Counted from the stretch's first letter, positions 35,515-43,639 are shown. The stretch is DNA of 64,000 nucleotides from Nocardioides flavescens (GCF_009823805.1 NZ_WUEK01000003.1:341952-405951), one strand, 5' to 3'. Numbers and translations: made by a program. The notes: a model not told the origin generated them from the letters alone.

Positions 35515-36275
35515 CGACCGTCGCGACGGCCCGCCGGGTCGAGCACGTGATGGGGATGCCGATCAGCCTGGCGCTGCGCGGCCGGCACACCGACGACGCC
35601 GCGGCCCGTGACGCCTGGGCGCAGGCGGTCGAGACCCTGCGCGACGTCGACCGCGTCTTCAGCACCTACCGCCCCGACTCCGTCGTGAGCCGGCTCGGCC
35701 GCGGCGAGCTCGACCTCGCCGACTGCCCGCCCGAGGTGGCCGAGGTGCTGGCCCTGGGGGAGGCCGCGCGGGTGCAGTCCCACGGCGCGTTCGACGTGCG
35801 CCGCGGCGGGGTGCTCGACCCCAGCGGCGTCGTGAAGGGCTGGGCGGTCGAGCGGGCCGCCGTCGCGCTGCGCCGGCTGTCCGAGACGGACTTCTCGCTC
35901 GGCGCGGGCGGCGACCTGGTCTGCCACGTCGCCGGCCCGGACTCGCCACCGTGGCGCGTCGGCATCGAGGACCCCCACGACCCGACCCGCGTCGTCGCCG
36001 TCGTCCCCGTGCGCGGCGGTGCGGTCGCCACCTCGGGCCTCGCGCACCGCGGCGGCCACGTGGTCGACGCCCGCACCGGTGCCGTGCCCGCGAGCGTCGC
36101 GTCGGTGACGGTGGTCCACGACGACCTCACCTGGGCCGACCTCGACGCCACCGCGGCGTTCGCGCTCGACCACGAGGCCGCCGCCTGGCTGACCGCCCGC
36201 GGCCGCGTCGGGCTCGTCGTCCGGGCCGACGGACGCCGTGAGCTCGTCGGCCCGGCGGCGACGCCGCACGACTGA
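35511..36275 (+). CDS. apbE: FAD:protein FMN transferase ApbE
   Basis: A 254-residue flavin transferase beginning at ATG 35511 inside the end of the FMN-binding gene. Motifs are VMGMPISLAL, the VFSTYRPDSVVSRL segment, LDPSGVVKGWAVERA, GAGGDLVCHV and VATSGLAHRGGHVVDARTG, which form the FAD and Mg2+ sites. It is shorter than the 300-350-residue proteobacterial enzymes, a length common in actinobacteria. It attaches FMN to the SGAT threonine of the preceding protein. This closes the four-gene operon. Confidence 0.93.
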   Translation: MTTVATARRVEHVMGMPISLALRGRHTDDAAARDAWAQAVETLRDVDRVFSTYRPDSVVSRLGRGELDLADCPPEVAEVLALGEAARVQSHGAFDVRRGGVLDPSGVVKGWAVERAAVALRRLSETDFSLGAGGDLVCHVAGPDSPPWRVGIEDPHDPTRVVAVVPVRGGAVATSGLAHRGGHVVDARTGAVPASVASVTVVHDDLTWADLDATAAFALDHEAAAWLTARGRVGLVVRADGRRELVGPAATPHD

Positions 36276-36282
36276 GGTGTGG

Positions 36283-36366
36283 TCAGCCGACCAGCGCCCG
36301 CAGGAGCACCGACACCGCCGCGACGACCGACGCCGCCCCCGTCACCAACCACGCTCCGCCGATCAC
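36283..36366 (-). CDS. Possible 27-residue membrane peptide
   Basis: A GTG at 36366, preceded by GAGGA with a 4-base spacer, opens a 27-codon frame whose product is almost entirely hydrophobic (AWLVTGAASVVAAVSVLLRALVG at its end), i.e. a single membrane helix. It lies alone in the 248-base gap between apbE and the GntR gene. No homologue is recognised; it may be chance. The remainder of the gap (36367-36523) shows nothing else. Confidence 0.3.
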   Translation of the reverse strand: MIGGAWLVTGAASVVAAVSVLLRALVG

Positions 36367-36523
36367 GGCGTCCTCCTCGTCCGCTGTCCGTCGACCACCA
36401 CTCGGTGGCCCACCTCCAGGAGACGCCCTCGCGACGGCGAGGACCAGGCTCTTGACGGGTTCCGTACGGCGACCGGCCGGGTCCTGACGCACCCTTGACC
36501 CCGGCGGCGACCGACGGGCTGCC

Positions 36524-37219
36524 TCAGCCCGCCGGTGGCAGGTACGACGACGTCGTCCCGCCGTCGCGGTGGGCGAGGACGGCTGCGTAGACGGCGTCGG
36601 GGTCCTGGCTCCCGATGGAGGCGACGAGGTCCTCGTGGATGCGCAGCCGCGACCCGATGTACTCGTCCCGCTCGCCGGCGTCGTCGTCGAGCTCGGCCGC
36701 CGCGACGTCGGCGACCTGCGCGCAGGTCGCGAGGTAGACCGCCTTGAGCAGCTCGTTGGTCGAGATGGCGGCGATGCGCTCGTGCAGCGCCCAGTTGGCG
36801 CGCATGAAGCTGGTGAAGTCGTCGACGTGCCGTCCCATGCGCGACACGAGCGCGTCGAGGTCGCGCAGGTCGTCGTCGGTGCGGTGCTCGGCCGCGTCGA
36901 GGTTGACCTGGAGCTCCAGGGCGTCGCGGACGACGACGGCGTCGGCGACCCGCGCTGCGGGTTCGCGCAATCGCAGCAGGGTGTGACGCACGTGCACGAT
37001 GGGGTCGGACTCGGCGACGAACAGCCCGCCGTTGCGACCGGGACGGATCTCGATGATGCCCCGGTCGCGCAGCAGGCGCACCGCCTCGCTGACGGTCGAG
37101 CGGGCGTACCCGGACTGCGAGCGGAGCTCGTCCATCTTGCCGACCAGCGCCCCCGGAGCCAGTCCCTGCGTGCGGATCGAGTCCTCGATCTGCTCGGCGA
37201 GCGACTCCGCGCGCGTCAT
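36524..37219 (-). CDS. GntR-family (FadR-type) transcriptional regulator
   Basis: The ATG at 37219 gives 231 residues, normal for a FadR-type GntR protein. The N-terminal winged HTH is MTRAESLAEQIEDSIRTQGLAPGALVGKMDELRSQSGYARSTVSEAVRLLRDRG (positions 1-55 approximately), followed by IIEIRPGRNGGLFVAE. The C-terminal FCD domain has the Asp/His metal-site pattern (RANWALHERIAAIS, RIHEDLVASI). A GTG at 37237 is the alternative start but it overlaps the CGAAC/GTTCG palindrome (37237-37256). It is divergent from the FAD monooxygenase and likely represses it. Confidence 0.9.
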   Translation of the reverse strand: MTRAESLAEQIEDSIRTQGLAPGALVGKMDELRSQSGYARSTVSEAVRLLRDRGIIEIRPGRNGGLFVAESDPIVHVRHTLLRLREPAARVADAVVVRDALELQVNLDAAEHRTDDDLRDLDALVSRMGRHVDDFTSFMRANWALHERIAAISTNELLKAVYLATCAQVADVAAAELDDDAGERDEYIGSRLRIHEDLVASIGSQDPDAVYAAVLAHRDGGTTSSYLPPAG

Positions 37220-37288
37220 CGGGCTCTTCAGATCCACGAACCGATCGTACCGTTCGGCAGGCTCCACGCCCCGGCGTCGATGTGACGG

Positions 37289-37332
37289 TTGACACCTCGG
37301 ACGGTGGTTCGGATACTTGCGAAAGGTTCGCA
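37289..37332 (+). promoter_or_regulatory. Consensus promoter with overlapping palindromic operator before the FAD monooxygenase
   Basis: TTGACA at 37289-37294 and GATACT at 37312-37317 are separated by 17 bases, an unusually good housekeeping promoter for this genome. TGCGAA-AGG-TTCGCA (37318-37332), a perfect 6-bp inverted repeat, follows immediately and covers the transcription start, an ideal repressor position for the divergent GntR protein. A second palindrome, CGAAC-N10-GTTCG, is at 37237-37256. Confidence 0.65.
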
Positions 37333-37350
37333 CAGTTTAGGAGATCCGAA

Positions 37351-38916
37351 ATGCAGGAGCACGAGTACGACGTCGTCGTCGTGGGGTTCGGACCTGGCGG
37401 CGAGGTCCTCGCCGCGACGCTCGGTCGAGCCGGTCACCGCGTGCTGGCGGTCGAGAAGGCCTCCAACCTCTACGGCCTGCCCCGGATGACGACGCTGGAC
37501 GGTGAGCTCGCCCGGGTGCTGACCAACCTGTGCGACGGCGAGCACGCGCTGCGCAACGCGATGCCGCTGACGGAGTTCCGGATGGTGGGGGCCGACGGTC
37601 AGCCGAGCCCGGCCATCGACTGGCGTGGCGACCGCGGCGGCTTCCCGGCCCACATGGCGATGCACCAGCCCGACATCGAGGAGGCGCTGGCCGAGCGGAT
37701 CGCGTCGTACGACAACGTCGACGTGCGCTGGTCGACGCAGGCCACCGACTTCCGGCAGACCGGTGACGGCGTCGAGGTGACCGTCGAGCCCCGGACGGGC
37801 GAGGGGGAGCAGCAGGTCGTCACGGCGCGCTACCTGGTCGGGTTCGACGGCTCGAGCAGTGGTGTGCGCGAGGCCCTGGGCATCGAGCGCGAGGTGCTGC
37901 GCCAGCACGAGGACTGGTGGGTCCTCACGGACTTCGACGTCGTGCAGCCGCTCCCGGACGGGTTCGACGAGGCCATCGGCACGATGGACCCGCGGCGTCC
38001 GCACTTCTTCGGGCTGGCCGGTGTCGGTCGCTGCCGCAGCGACGTCAAGGTGATGCCGGGCGAGGTCCTCGAGGAGGAGAAGACCGAGGAGCGTGCGCTG
38101 CAGCTGATGGAGGAGCACCACGGCATCCCCCGCGACCACCTGCGGATGACCCGTCAGGTGGCCTACAAGTTCCGTTCGGAGATGGCCCACCGCTACCGCG
38201 TCGGCAACGTCCTCATCGGCGGCGACGCCGCGCACTCGATGACGCCGTTCATGGGCCAGGGCGCCTGCTGCGCGATGCGCGACGGGATCAACCTCGGCTG
38301 GAAGCTGAGCGCGGTGCTCTCCGGGGCGGCCGACGAGACCCTCCTCGACACCTACGAGGAGGAGCGGGTGCCCCACGCGGCGTTCTTCGTCCACGGCTCG
38401 CTGGCGACGTGGGCCGCCCTCGAGGAGCCCGACCCGGAGAAGGCCGCAGCCCGCGACCACGCCCTGCGCGCCGGACTGGTGCCGCCCCCGCCGCCGTTCC
38501 CCGGCGTCGTCGGCGGCGTGACGCGACGCGCTGCGGACGACGCGGTCGCGGGAGCCCTCGCACCGCAGGGTCGCGTCCGCCGGGACGGTCAGGAGGGCAC
38601 CTTCGACGAGGTGACCCGCCCGGTGTTCGCGCTCGTCAGCTCGGTGCCGCTCGACGACGTCCTCACCGACGAGCGGCGCGACTTCCTGTCCTCGGTCGGG
38701 TGCGTCGTCGCCGTGGTCGGTGAGGGCGGAGACGTGGAGGACCTCGACGGTGTCTACGGGCGCTACCTCGACGAGCACGGCATCGTCGCGTTCCTCACCC
38801 GGCCGGACTTCTACCAGTTCGGCTCGGCGAGGGGCGCCGACGAGGTCGGACAGGTGGTCGACGACCTGCAGGTCGCGCTCGCACCCAGCCGGAGCCGCTC
38901 GGTCGAGCTGGTCTGA
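37351..38916 (+). CDS. FAD-dependent aromatic monooxygenase (MhpA/PHBH-like)
   Basis: The ATG at 37351 lies 6 bases after TTTAGGAGAT and gives 521 residues. FAD sites are VVVVGFGPGGEVLAATLGRAGHRVLAVEK and the GD motif VLIGGDAAHSMTPFMGQGACCAMRDGINLGWKL; GFDGSSSGVREAL is the DG motif. The proportions match 3-(3-hydroxyphenyl)propionate hydroxylase-type enzymes, including a C-terminal thioredoxin-like region. It hydroxylates an aromatic or cyclic acid with NAD(P)H and oxygen. It converges on the seven-gene operon at 38938-43588, with which it probably shares a pathway. Confidence 0.9.
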   Translation: MQEHEYDVVVVGFGPGGEVLAATLGRAGHRVLAVEKASNLYGLPRMTTLDGELARVLTNLCDGEHALRNAMPLTEFRMVGADGQPSPAIDWRGDRGGFPAHMAMHQPDIEEALAERIASYDNVDVRWSTQATDFRQTGDGVEVTVEPRTGEGEQQVVTARYLVGFDGSSSGVREALGIEREVLRQHEDWWVLTDFDVVQPLPDGFDEAIGTMDPRRPHFFGLAGVGRCRSDVKVMPGEVLEEEKTEERALQLMEEHHGIPRDHLRMTRQVAYKFRSEMAHRYRVGNVLIGGDAAHSMTPFMGQGACCAMRDGINLGWKLSAVLSGAADETLLDTYEEERVPHAAFFVHGSLATWAALEEPDPEKAAARDHALRAGLVPPPPPFPGVVGGVTRRAADDAVAGALAPQGRVRRDGQEGTFDEVTRPVFALVSSVPLDDVLTDERRDFLSSVGCVVAVVGEGGDVEDLDGVYGRYLDEHGIVAFLTRPDFYQFGSARGADEVGQVVDDLQVALAPSRSRSVELV

Positions 38917-38937
38917 CCGGACGAGGGTCGGGGACCG

Positions 38938-39630
38938 TCACTCACGGAGGAGGTCGGCCACGTCGGTCACCGAGCTCGCCTCGACCCCCGGCGCCGGTCC
39001 CTCGGGATCCACGACGTGGCCGGGCCTGACGAGGCGGACGACGCTGATGCCCGCCTCGAGGGCGCCCCGCACGTCTCGGGCCGAGCTGGCGACGTGCACG
39101 TGGGGTCCGTCCCCGGCCTGCACCCGCGCGCGGCGGTAGAGCTCGGGTGAGGGCTTGTAGGCCGCGAGCCGCTCCGAGGTCCACAGCTCGGAGGGGTCGA
39201 CGAGCCCGCCGGCCTGCGTGCGACGGGCGATGTCGTCGTCGACGTTGGACAGGATGCCGATGCGCCAGGCGGAGCCGACCCGGTCGCGCAGGCGATCCAG
39301 ACCCGGTCGTACGTCGTCCCACAGCGGCCAGGTGTCGACGCTCGCGAGCAGCGCTCGAGCGTCCTGCTCGACGTCGCCGACGAGCCCGAGGTGGGCGCAC
39401 GTCGCCCGCCACGCCTCGGTGGCGTGCCAGGCGAACGGCCGCCAGTCGGCGAGGGTCGCCTGGGAGGCCTTGTTGCGCCGGTCCCAGTCGTCGTAGACGG
39501 TGCCGGGGTCCGTCGGCCAGCCCCTGGCCTGTGCCCACCGCGCCAGGACCGACGCAGCGCCCCGGCGTGAGTCGGTCAGGGCGCTGAACAGGTCGAAGGT
39601 GACGAGGCCCGGTGCCGGGCTGGCCGTCAC
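38938..39630 (-). CDS. HAD-superfamily hydrolase (haloacid dehalogenase-like)
   Basis: A 230-residue HAD protein. Motif I is VTFDLFSALTDS (nucleophile in FDLFSA), motif II is IGILSNVDDD, motif III Lys in RLAAYKPSPELYRRA and motif IV is VHVASSARDVRGALEAG. Its start overlaps the stop of the upstream alpha/beta hydrolase gene as ATGA, so it is the last gene of the operon. The arrangement fits the dehalogenase/phosphatase subfamily; the substrate is unknown. Only 22 bases separate its stop from the converging FAD monooxygenase. Confidence 0.82.
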   Translation of the reverse strand: MTASPAPGLVTFDLFSALTDSRRGAASVLARWAQARGWPTDPGTVYDDWDRRNKASQATLADWRPFAWHATEAWRATCAHLGLVGDVEQDARALLASVDTWPLWDDVRPGLDRLRDRVGSAWRIGILSNVDDDIARRTQAGGLVDPSELWTSERLAAYKPSPELYRRARVQAGDGPHVHVASSARDVRGALEAGISVVRLVRPGHVVDPEGPAPGVEASSVTDVADLLRE

Positions 39631-40457
39631 AGGTGGGCGCGCAGGAAGGCGGCCGTCATGGCGAGGTGGGAGGACGCGTCGAACGCCGCGCCCTCGTGGC
39701 CCGCGCCGCCGACCACGACCAGGGTCGACTCGACGCCCGCGCGCACGAGCGCGTCGTGCAGGGCCCGGCTCTCGGTCATCGGCGTCACGCGGTCGCGGTC
39801 CCCGTGACTGATGAGGAACGGCGGAGCCGAGGGACCGACGTGGGACAGCGGGCTCGCCGCCCGGACGCGGTTCGGGTCGTCGTCGACGCTCCCGATCCCG
39901 AACAGCGGCGGCTCGACGGGCGGCGCCAGGATCGCGGTCTCCAGCCCGCTGCGCCGAGCGTTCTCCACCAGGTCGCTCTGACCGAACCAGTCGACGACCG
40001 CGTCCACCGCGCTGGACGCCTCGGCCGCGTCACCGACCTCGCCCTCGAGGTCGGGGTCCCCGGCGGTCAGCCCGAGCATGGTGGCGAGGTACGCGCCCGC
40101 GGAGGCGCCCCAGGCCGCGACCCGGTCCGTGGCGAGATCGTGGTCGTGTCCGCGGGCCCGGATCCAGCGGATCACGGCCTTCGCGTCGTGGAGCTGGGCC
40201 GGGTGGGTGGCCCCGGACGGGACCAGCCGGTAGTTCGCCGAGACCACCGCCACGCCGTACGCCGCCAACGCGGCGAGCCGCTCGGCCGCGCCCTCCGCCT
40301 TGTCTCCGACCGCCCACGCGCCGCCGTGGAAGTAGGCGACGACGGGAACGGGCTCGGCCGTGTCGGGCCGGTGGAGGTCGAGGGTGAGGGCGTGGCCCGC
40401 GACCTCGGCGTAGACGAGGTCGGTGGTGGTGGTGACGGGAAGGGTGGCGGGGTGCAC
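39627..40457 (-). CDS. Alpha/beta hydrolase (kynurenine-formamidase/esterase type)
   Basis: The GTG at 40457, after AGGAG, gives 276 residues. The oxyanion-hole motif YFHGGAWAVGDK, nucleophile elbow WGASAGAYLATM, catalytic Asp region ISHGDRDRVTP and catalytic His in GGAGHEGAAF form a complete hormone-sensitive-lipase-like triad. The family includes esterases and arylformamidases. It overlaps the HAD gene downstream and lies 28 bases after the cyclase-family gene upstream. In this operon it could hydrolyse an ester, lactone or formamide intermediate. Confidence 0.88.
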   Translation of the reverse strand: MHPATLPVTTTTDLVYAEVAGHALTLDLHRPDTAEPVPVVAYFHGGAWAVGDKAEGAAERLAALAAYGVAVVSANYRLVPSGATHPAQLHDAKAVIRWIRARGHDHDLATDRVAAWGASAGAYLATMLGLTAGDPDLEGEVGDAAEASSAVDAVVDWFGQSDLVENARRSGLETAILAPPVEPPLFGIGSVDDDPNRVRAASPLSHVGPSAPPFLISHGDRDRVTPMTESRALHDALVRAGVESTLVVVGGAGHEGAAFDASSHLAMTAAFLRAHL

Positions 40458-40485
40458 GGCTGCTCCTGCGGGTGGTGTGGGCGGG

Positions 40486-41451
40486 TCACATGAGGACGAC
40501 GGCGTTGGCCGCCGACGAGATCCCTCCGGGGGCACGGGTCGGGGTGCTCACGAACATCCCCTCGTGTACGCCGGTCCGACGGCAGTCGAGGGCGAGGTCG
40601 CGGAGCCACCACAGCTCGCCGAGCGCCATGCCGAGGCTGCCGATGAGGACGTGGTGGATGAAGCCGAACGGCGCCGCCTCTGCGGAGGTGTCGGCCGGCC
40701 AGGCCTCCACCGCGAAGGTGTCGGAGCCGACCGCTGCGATGCCCTGGTCCCACAGGTAGGCGCAGATCTCCTCGGTGTGCTCGAGCCCGGGCGCCGTGAC
40801 GTGACCGGGGAGACCGGCCCGTGTGGCGCGGTCCTGCTCGACGTACCACCCCGTGAAGCCGGTGTGGAGCAGCAGCACGTCGCCGGTGCGGAACTCGACG
40901 CCGCTGTCGCGACGGGCGCGCTCGAGGTCGTCGACCCCGAACTCGACGGTCGCGGAGGGGTCGTAGGCCCGACCGGCGGCGGCCATCGACGCGGGCATGT
41001 CGAGCAGGACCCCGCGCCCCGCGATCCCGTGGGCGGCCCACACGTCGATGCCGTTGCGGCCCTCGCGGCGGATCTGCTCGGCGGTCGCCCCGTTGTAGTA
41101 GACCTCGCGGTCGCGGCCGATGTGCGCGAGGGAGTCCCACTGGCTCCCCGCCTGCGGGAAGACGTTGTCCCATGCGTCGTCGAGGCCGACTCCGCCGGGC
41201 TGGTCGATGACGCGGTGCACCGGGTTGCCGCGCGCCGGGTTGAGCGGCGGGTCGAAGGCTCCCAGGGGGAGGTCCAGCGGGAACGCCGCACCGCGGCGGA
41301 CCAGGCGCGCCGCCTCGGCCACGCGCTCGGGGGTCAGCAGGTTGACGCGACCGGCCTGGTCGTCGTCGCCGAAGGCACCCCATCCGCTCCGTCCCCCGCC
41401 GGGGGAGGGCGGCAGGTCGGCGTACGCCGGGAGCACCCGCTCGTCGCTCAC
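40486..41451 (-). CDS. Cyclase-family metal-dependent hydrolase
   Basis: A 321-residue member of the cyclase family (Pfam Cyclase; includes bacterial kynurenine formamidase and isatin hydrolase-like enzymes). The Mn/Zn-binding pattern appears as QWDSLAHIGRDREVYYNG, then DVLLLHTGFTGWY and a late His in FGFIHHVLIGSLG. The GTG start at 41451 overlaps the upstream cupin stop. Such enzymes hydrolyse amide, lactam or cyclic substrates. The longer N-terminus (VNLLTPERVAEAARLV) matches the 300-plus-residue branch. Confidence 0.88.
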   Translation of the reverse strand: MSDERVLPAYADLPPSPGGGRSGWGAFGDDDQAGRVNLLTPERVAEAARLVRRGAAFPLDLPLGAFDPPLNPARGNPVHRVIDQPGGVGLDDAWDNVFPQAGSQWDSLAHIGRDREVYYNGATAEQIRREGRNGIDVWAAHGIAGRGVLLDMPASMAAAGRAYDPSATVEFGVDDLERARRDSGVEFRTGDVLLLHTGFTGWYVEQDRATRAGLPGHVTAPGLEHTEEICAYLWDQGIAAVGSDTFAVEAWPADTSAEAAPFGFIHHVLIGSLGMALGELWWLRDLALDCRRTGVHEGMFVSTPTRAPGGISSAANAVVLM

Positions 41452-41819
41452 GCGTCCTCCCGCGGGGTCTCGGCGACGACCAGGACCACCGCGGGACGGT
41501 CGCCGTCGTTGCGCACCGTTCGGACCGTGCCCGGGGGCAGGTGCACCGAGTCGCCGCGCTCGAGCGTCCAGGTGGACTCCCCGACGCCCAGCTCGATCGC
41601 GCCGTCGAGGACGACGTAGACGGTGTGGCCGGGGTTGGCGGACGGGTCCACCCGTGCGCCGGGGAGGAACGTCGAGTGGGCGACCCGGAACCCGGGCGGC
41701 CCCCCGAGGGCGGGAGCGTGCAGTGCCCGGCCGACGACGTCGTGGTGGCCCGGCGCGTCGTAGGCCTCGCCGCCGCCGTCGCGGACCACCCGGACGCCGT
41801 CCTCGGCCGCGCCGCTCAC
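41448..41819 (-). CDS. Single-domain cupin protein
   Basis: A 123-residue cupin. Motif 1 is degenerate (PGHTVYVVLDGAIELGVGE) and motif 2 is LERGDSVHLPPGTVRTVRNDG, retaining few of the usual metal-binding His residues. That suggests a binding, isomerase or sensory role rather than a dioxygenase. It overlaps the FAH gene upstream and the cyclase gene downstream (GTGA-type overlaps). The substrate is unknown. Confidence 0.85.
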   Translation of the reverse strand: MSGAAEDGVRVVRDGGGEAYDAPGHHDVVGRALHAPALGGPPGFRVAHSTFLPGARVDPSANPGHTVYVVLDGAIELGVGESTWTLERGDSVHLPPGTVRTVRNDGDRPAVVLVVAETPREDA

Positions 41820-42646
41820 GCCTCGACCCCGTGGTGCTGGATCGTCGTGGTGATCGGGGCCAGCCCCTGGATCGTCACGGTGACGACGTCGCCGTCGCCG
41901 AGGAAGCGCGGGGGGTCCTGGCGGTGCCCGACGCCCTCGGGGGTGCCGGTCGCGATCACGTCGCCCGGGTGCAGGGTCATGACGCTGGCCAGATCGGCGA
42001 TCAGGGTGTCGACGCCGAAGATGAGCCGGTCGGTGCTCGAGTGCTGCACGCGCTCGCCGTTGACGTGCGCGCTGATGTCCCAGCCGTCCCGCGGGTCACC
42101 CACGTCGTGGGCCAGGGCGATCGGACCGAGGACGCCGCTGTCGTCGACGTTCTTGCCGAGGGTCCACTGCCGACCGCGGTGCTGGGCCCGGCGAGCCGTG
42201 ATGTCGTTGAAGGCGGCGTAGCCGAGGACACCGGCCATCGCCTCCGTCTCGTCGACGTCGCAGAGCCGGCGTCCGATGACGACCGCGAGCTCGGCCTCCC
42301 AGTCGAGGCCGGGCTCGCCGCGGGGGGTCCTCACCGTCCGCCCGCTGACCCCGACGGCGGGGGTCCAGCGGCCGAAGTACTCCGGGTGGTCCGGCACGCC
42401 GAACGGGCCCTCCTGGGCGTGGTCGCGGTAGTTCAGCCCCACGCACACCACCCGCGCCGCGGGCGGCAGCGGTGGGCAGCAGTGCAGGTCGGCCGCCTCG
42501 AGGCGGGGTCCGTCCGACCCCGCCGCCAGGTGAGCCGCGGGGTCAGCCCAGAAGCGACCGGTCTCGCCCAGGGGGCTGACGGTCCCGTCGTCGTGGAGGA
42601 GGCCGACCTGGGCGGTGCCGCTGTGGTCGTATCCGATGAGGGGCAC
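41816..42646 (-). CDS. Fumarylacetoacetate hydrolase (FAH) family protein
   Basis: The GTG at 42646 gives 276 residues. The FAH core is complete: VVCVGLNYRDHAQE, then LDWEAELAVVIGRR (two metal-binding Glu), YAAFNDITARRAQH, QWTLGKNVDDSGVLGP, and PGDVIATGTPEGVG near the end. The family cleaves C-C bonds of acylpyruvates and diketo acids or decarboxylates/isomerises related compounds. It could act on a ring-cleavage product here. It overlaps the following cupin gene; about 100 bases including a tandem repeat separate it from the upstream cupin. Confidence 0.9.
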   Translation of the reverse strand: MPLIGYDHSGTAQVGLLHDDGTVSPLGETGRFWADPAAHLAAGSDGPRLEAADLHCCPPLPPAARVVCVGLNYRDHAQEGPFGVPDHPEYFGRWTPAVGVSGRTVRTPRGEPGLDWEAELAVVIGRRLCDVDETEAMAGVLGYAAFNDITARRAQHRGRQWTLGKNVDDSGVLGPIALAHDVGDPRDGWDISAHVNGERVQHSSTDRLIFGVDTLIADLASVMTLHPGDVIATGTPEGVGHRQDPPRFLGDGDVVTVTIQGLAPITTTIQHHGVEA

Positions 42647-42683
42647 GGGTGGACCTGCTGTCTGTCTGCTGTCGGTCTGGTGG

Positions 42684-42727
42684 GGTGGCGGTGGAGTGGC
42701 GGTGGAGTGGCGGTGGGGTGGCGGTGG
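42684..42727 (-). repeat. 11-bp tandem repeat, four copies, within the operon
   Basis: (A/G)GTGGCGGTGG is repeated four times in the 100-base gap between two genes of the operon. On the coding strand it is C-rich (CCACCGCCAC..) and immediately upstream of the FAH ribosome site region. Confidence 0.85.
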
Positions 42728-42746
42728 TGCGCCGGTGTCGACCGGC

Positions 42747-43139
42747 TCAGGCCGGCGGGCGCAGGACGACGAGGTGGGCGTCGGTGTCCGAGACGTTGAC
42801 CAGCTCGCGCGTGCTGCCGCGCGCGATCGCGACGGTGTCGTAGGGGCCGAGGTCGGTCGACGTCCCGTCGACGGTGATCCTGAGGTGGCCGCGGGCGACG
42901 AGGTAGACGACGTCGCCGGACTGCGGTGTGGCCTCGGCGCCGGCACCGGGCGGGTAGACCGAGATCGCCAGGCTGAGGAAGGTCGCCGGGTCCACGCCGT
43001 CCAGCACCCGGCGGGGCCGGACCCCGCCGTGGTGGCGCGGTGAGACGAACTCCGGCGCGTCGTCCCAGCGGACCAGCGCCGTCACGCCCGCCGCCGTCAC
43101 GCCCGCCGCCGTCCCCGCCGCCGCGTCAGCGTCGCTCAC
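42747..43139 (-). CDS. Second single-domain cupin protein
   Basis: The GTG at 43139 overlaps the NTF2-like gene stop and gives 130 residues. An Ala/Gly-rich 15-residue start precedes the cupin core: VYPPGAGAEATPQSGDVVYLVARGHLRITVDG (motif 1 region) and LGPYDTVAIARGSTRELVNVSDTDAHLVVL (motif 2 region). As in the other cupin, canonical metal ligands are mostly missing. The two cupins are different from each other and may bind sequential intermediates or act as isomerases. Confidence 0.83.
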   Translation of the reverse strand: MSDADAAAGTAAGVTAAGVTALVRWDDAPEFVSPRHHGGVRPRRVLDGVDPATFLSLAISVYPPGAGAEATPQSGDVVYLVARGHLRITVDGTSTDLGPYDTVAIARGSTRELVNVSDTDAHLVVLRPPA

Positions 43140-43588
43140 TGGGCGAGCTTGGCCATGAGGTCGGCCCAGAAGGACACCTCGGCCCAGCCGTCGATCACGA
43201 CCGACTTGTTCGTGAACAGCCACCGGCCGTCGTCCTGGCGCGCGAGGGTGTCGTCCCACCGGCCCCAGTGGTCGGGCTGCGCGATGTCGGTGTAGGCGAT
43301 GAAGTAGGTGTCGGCGCGGGCCACGTCGGGCGTGGGGAAGTCGACGACGCACGTGGTGATGTGGTGGCGGATGAAGTCCGGCTCGCCCGTCGCCACGATG
43401 GTCCTGATCTCGGTGGGCGGCACGGCGTGACCGTTCGGCAGCGTGAAGGTGCCGTCGGGAGTCCACAGCGGCACCATCGCGTCGAAGTCCGCAGCCTCCT
43501 TCGCGAGGTGTGCGTAGCGGTGGACGGTGTCGAGCACGGCGCTCTTGGCCGCGGCGCGGTCGTGCGCACTCAGGGAATCGGTGCTCAT
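43136..43588 (-). CDS. NTF2/SnoaL-like protein
   Basis: A 150-residue alpha+beta barrel protein of the SnoaL-like family, first gene of the operon, starting at ATG 43588 after GAGGAG. The fold is recognisable from VHRYAHLAKEAADFDAMVPLWTPDGTFTLPNG, IRHHITTCVVDF, ADTYFIAYTDI and DGRWLFTNKSVVIDGW. Such proteins act as isomerases, cyclases or dehydratases of polar intermediates, or as small subunits of ring hydroxylases; no large subunit is present here. It is divergent from the DUF3500 gene, with a palindrome in the 117-base gap. Confidence 0.83.
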   Translation of the reverse strand: MSTDSLSAHDRAAAKSAVLDTVHRYAHLAKEAADFDAMVPLWTPDGTFTLPNGHAVPPTEIRTIVATGEPDFIRHHITTCVVDFPTPDVARADTYFIAYTDIAQPDHWGRWDDTLARQDDGRWLFTNKSVVIDGWAEVSFWADLMAKLAQ

Positions 43589-43639
43589 GCGATCTCCTCG
43601 GGAGGTCAGGATGACGCGGGACGTGACAGCAATTACAGT

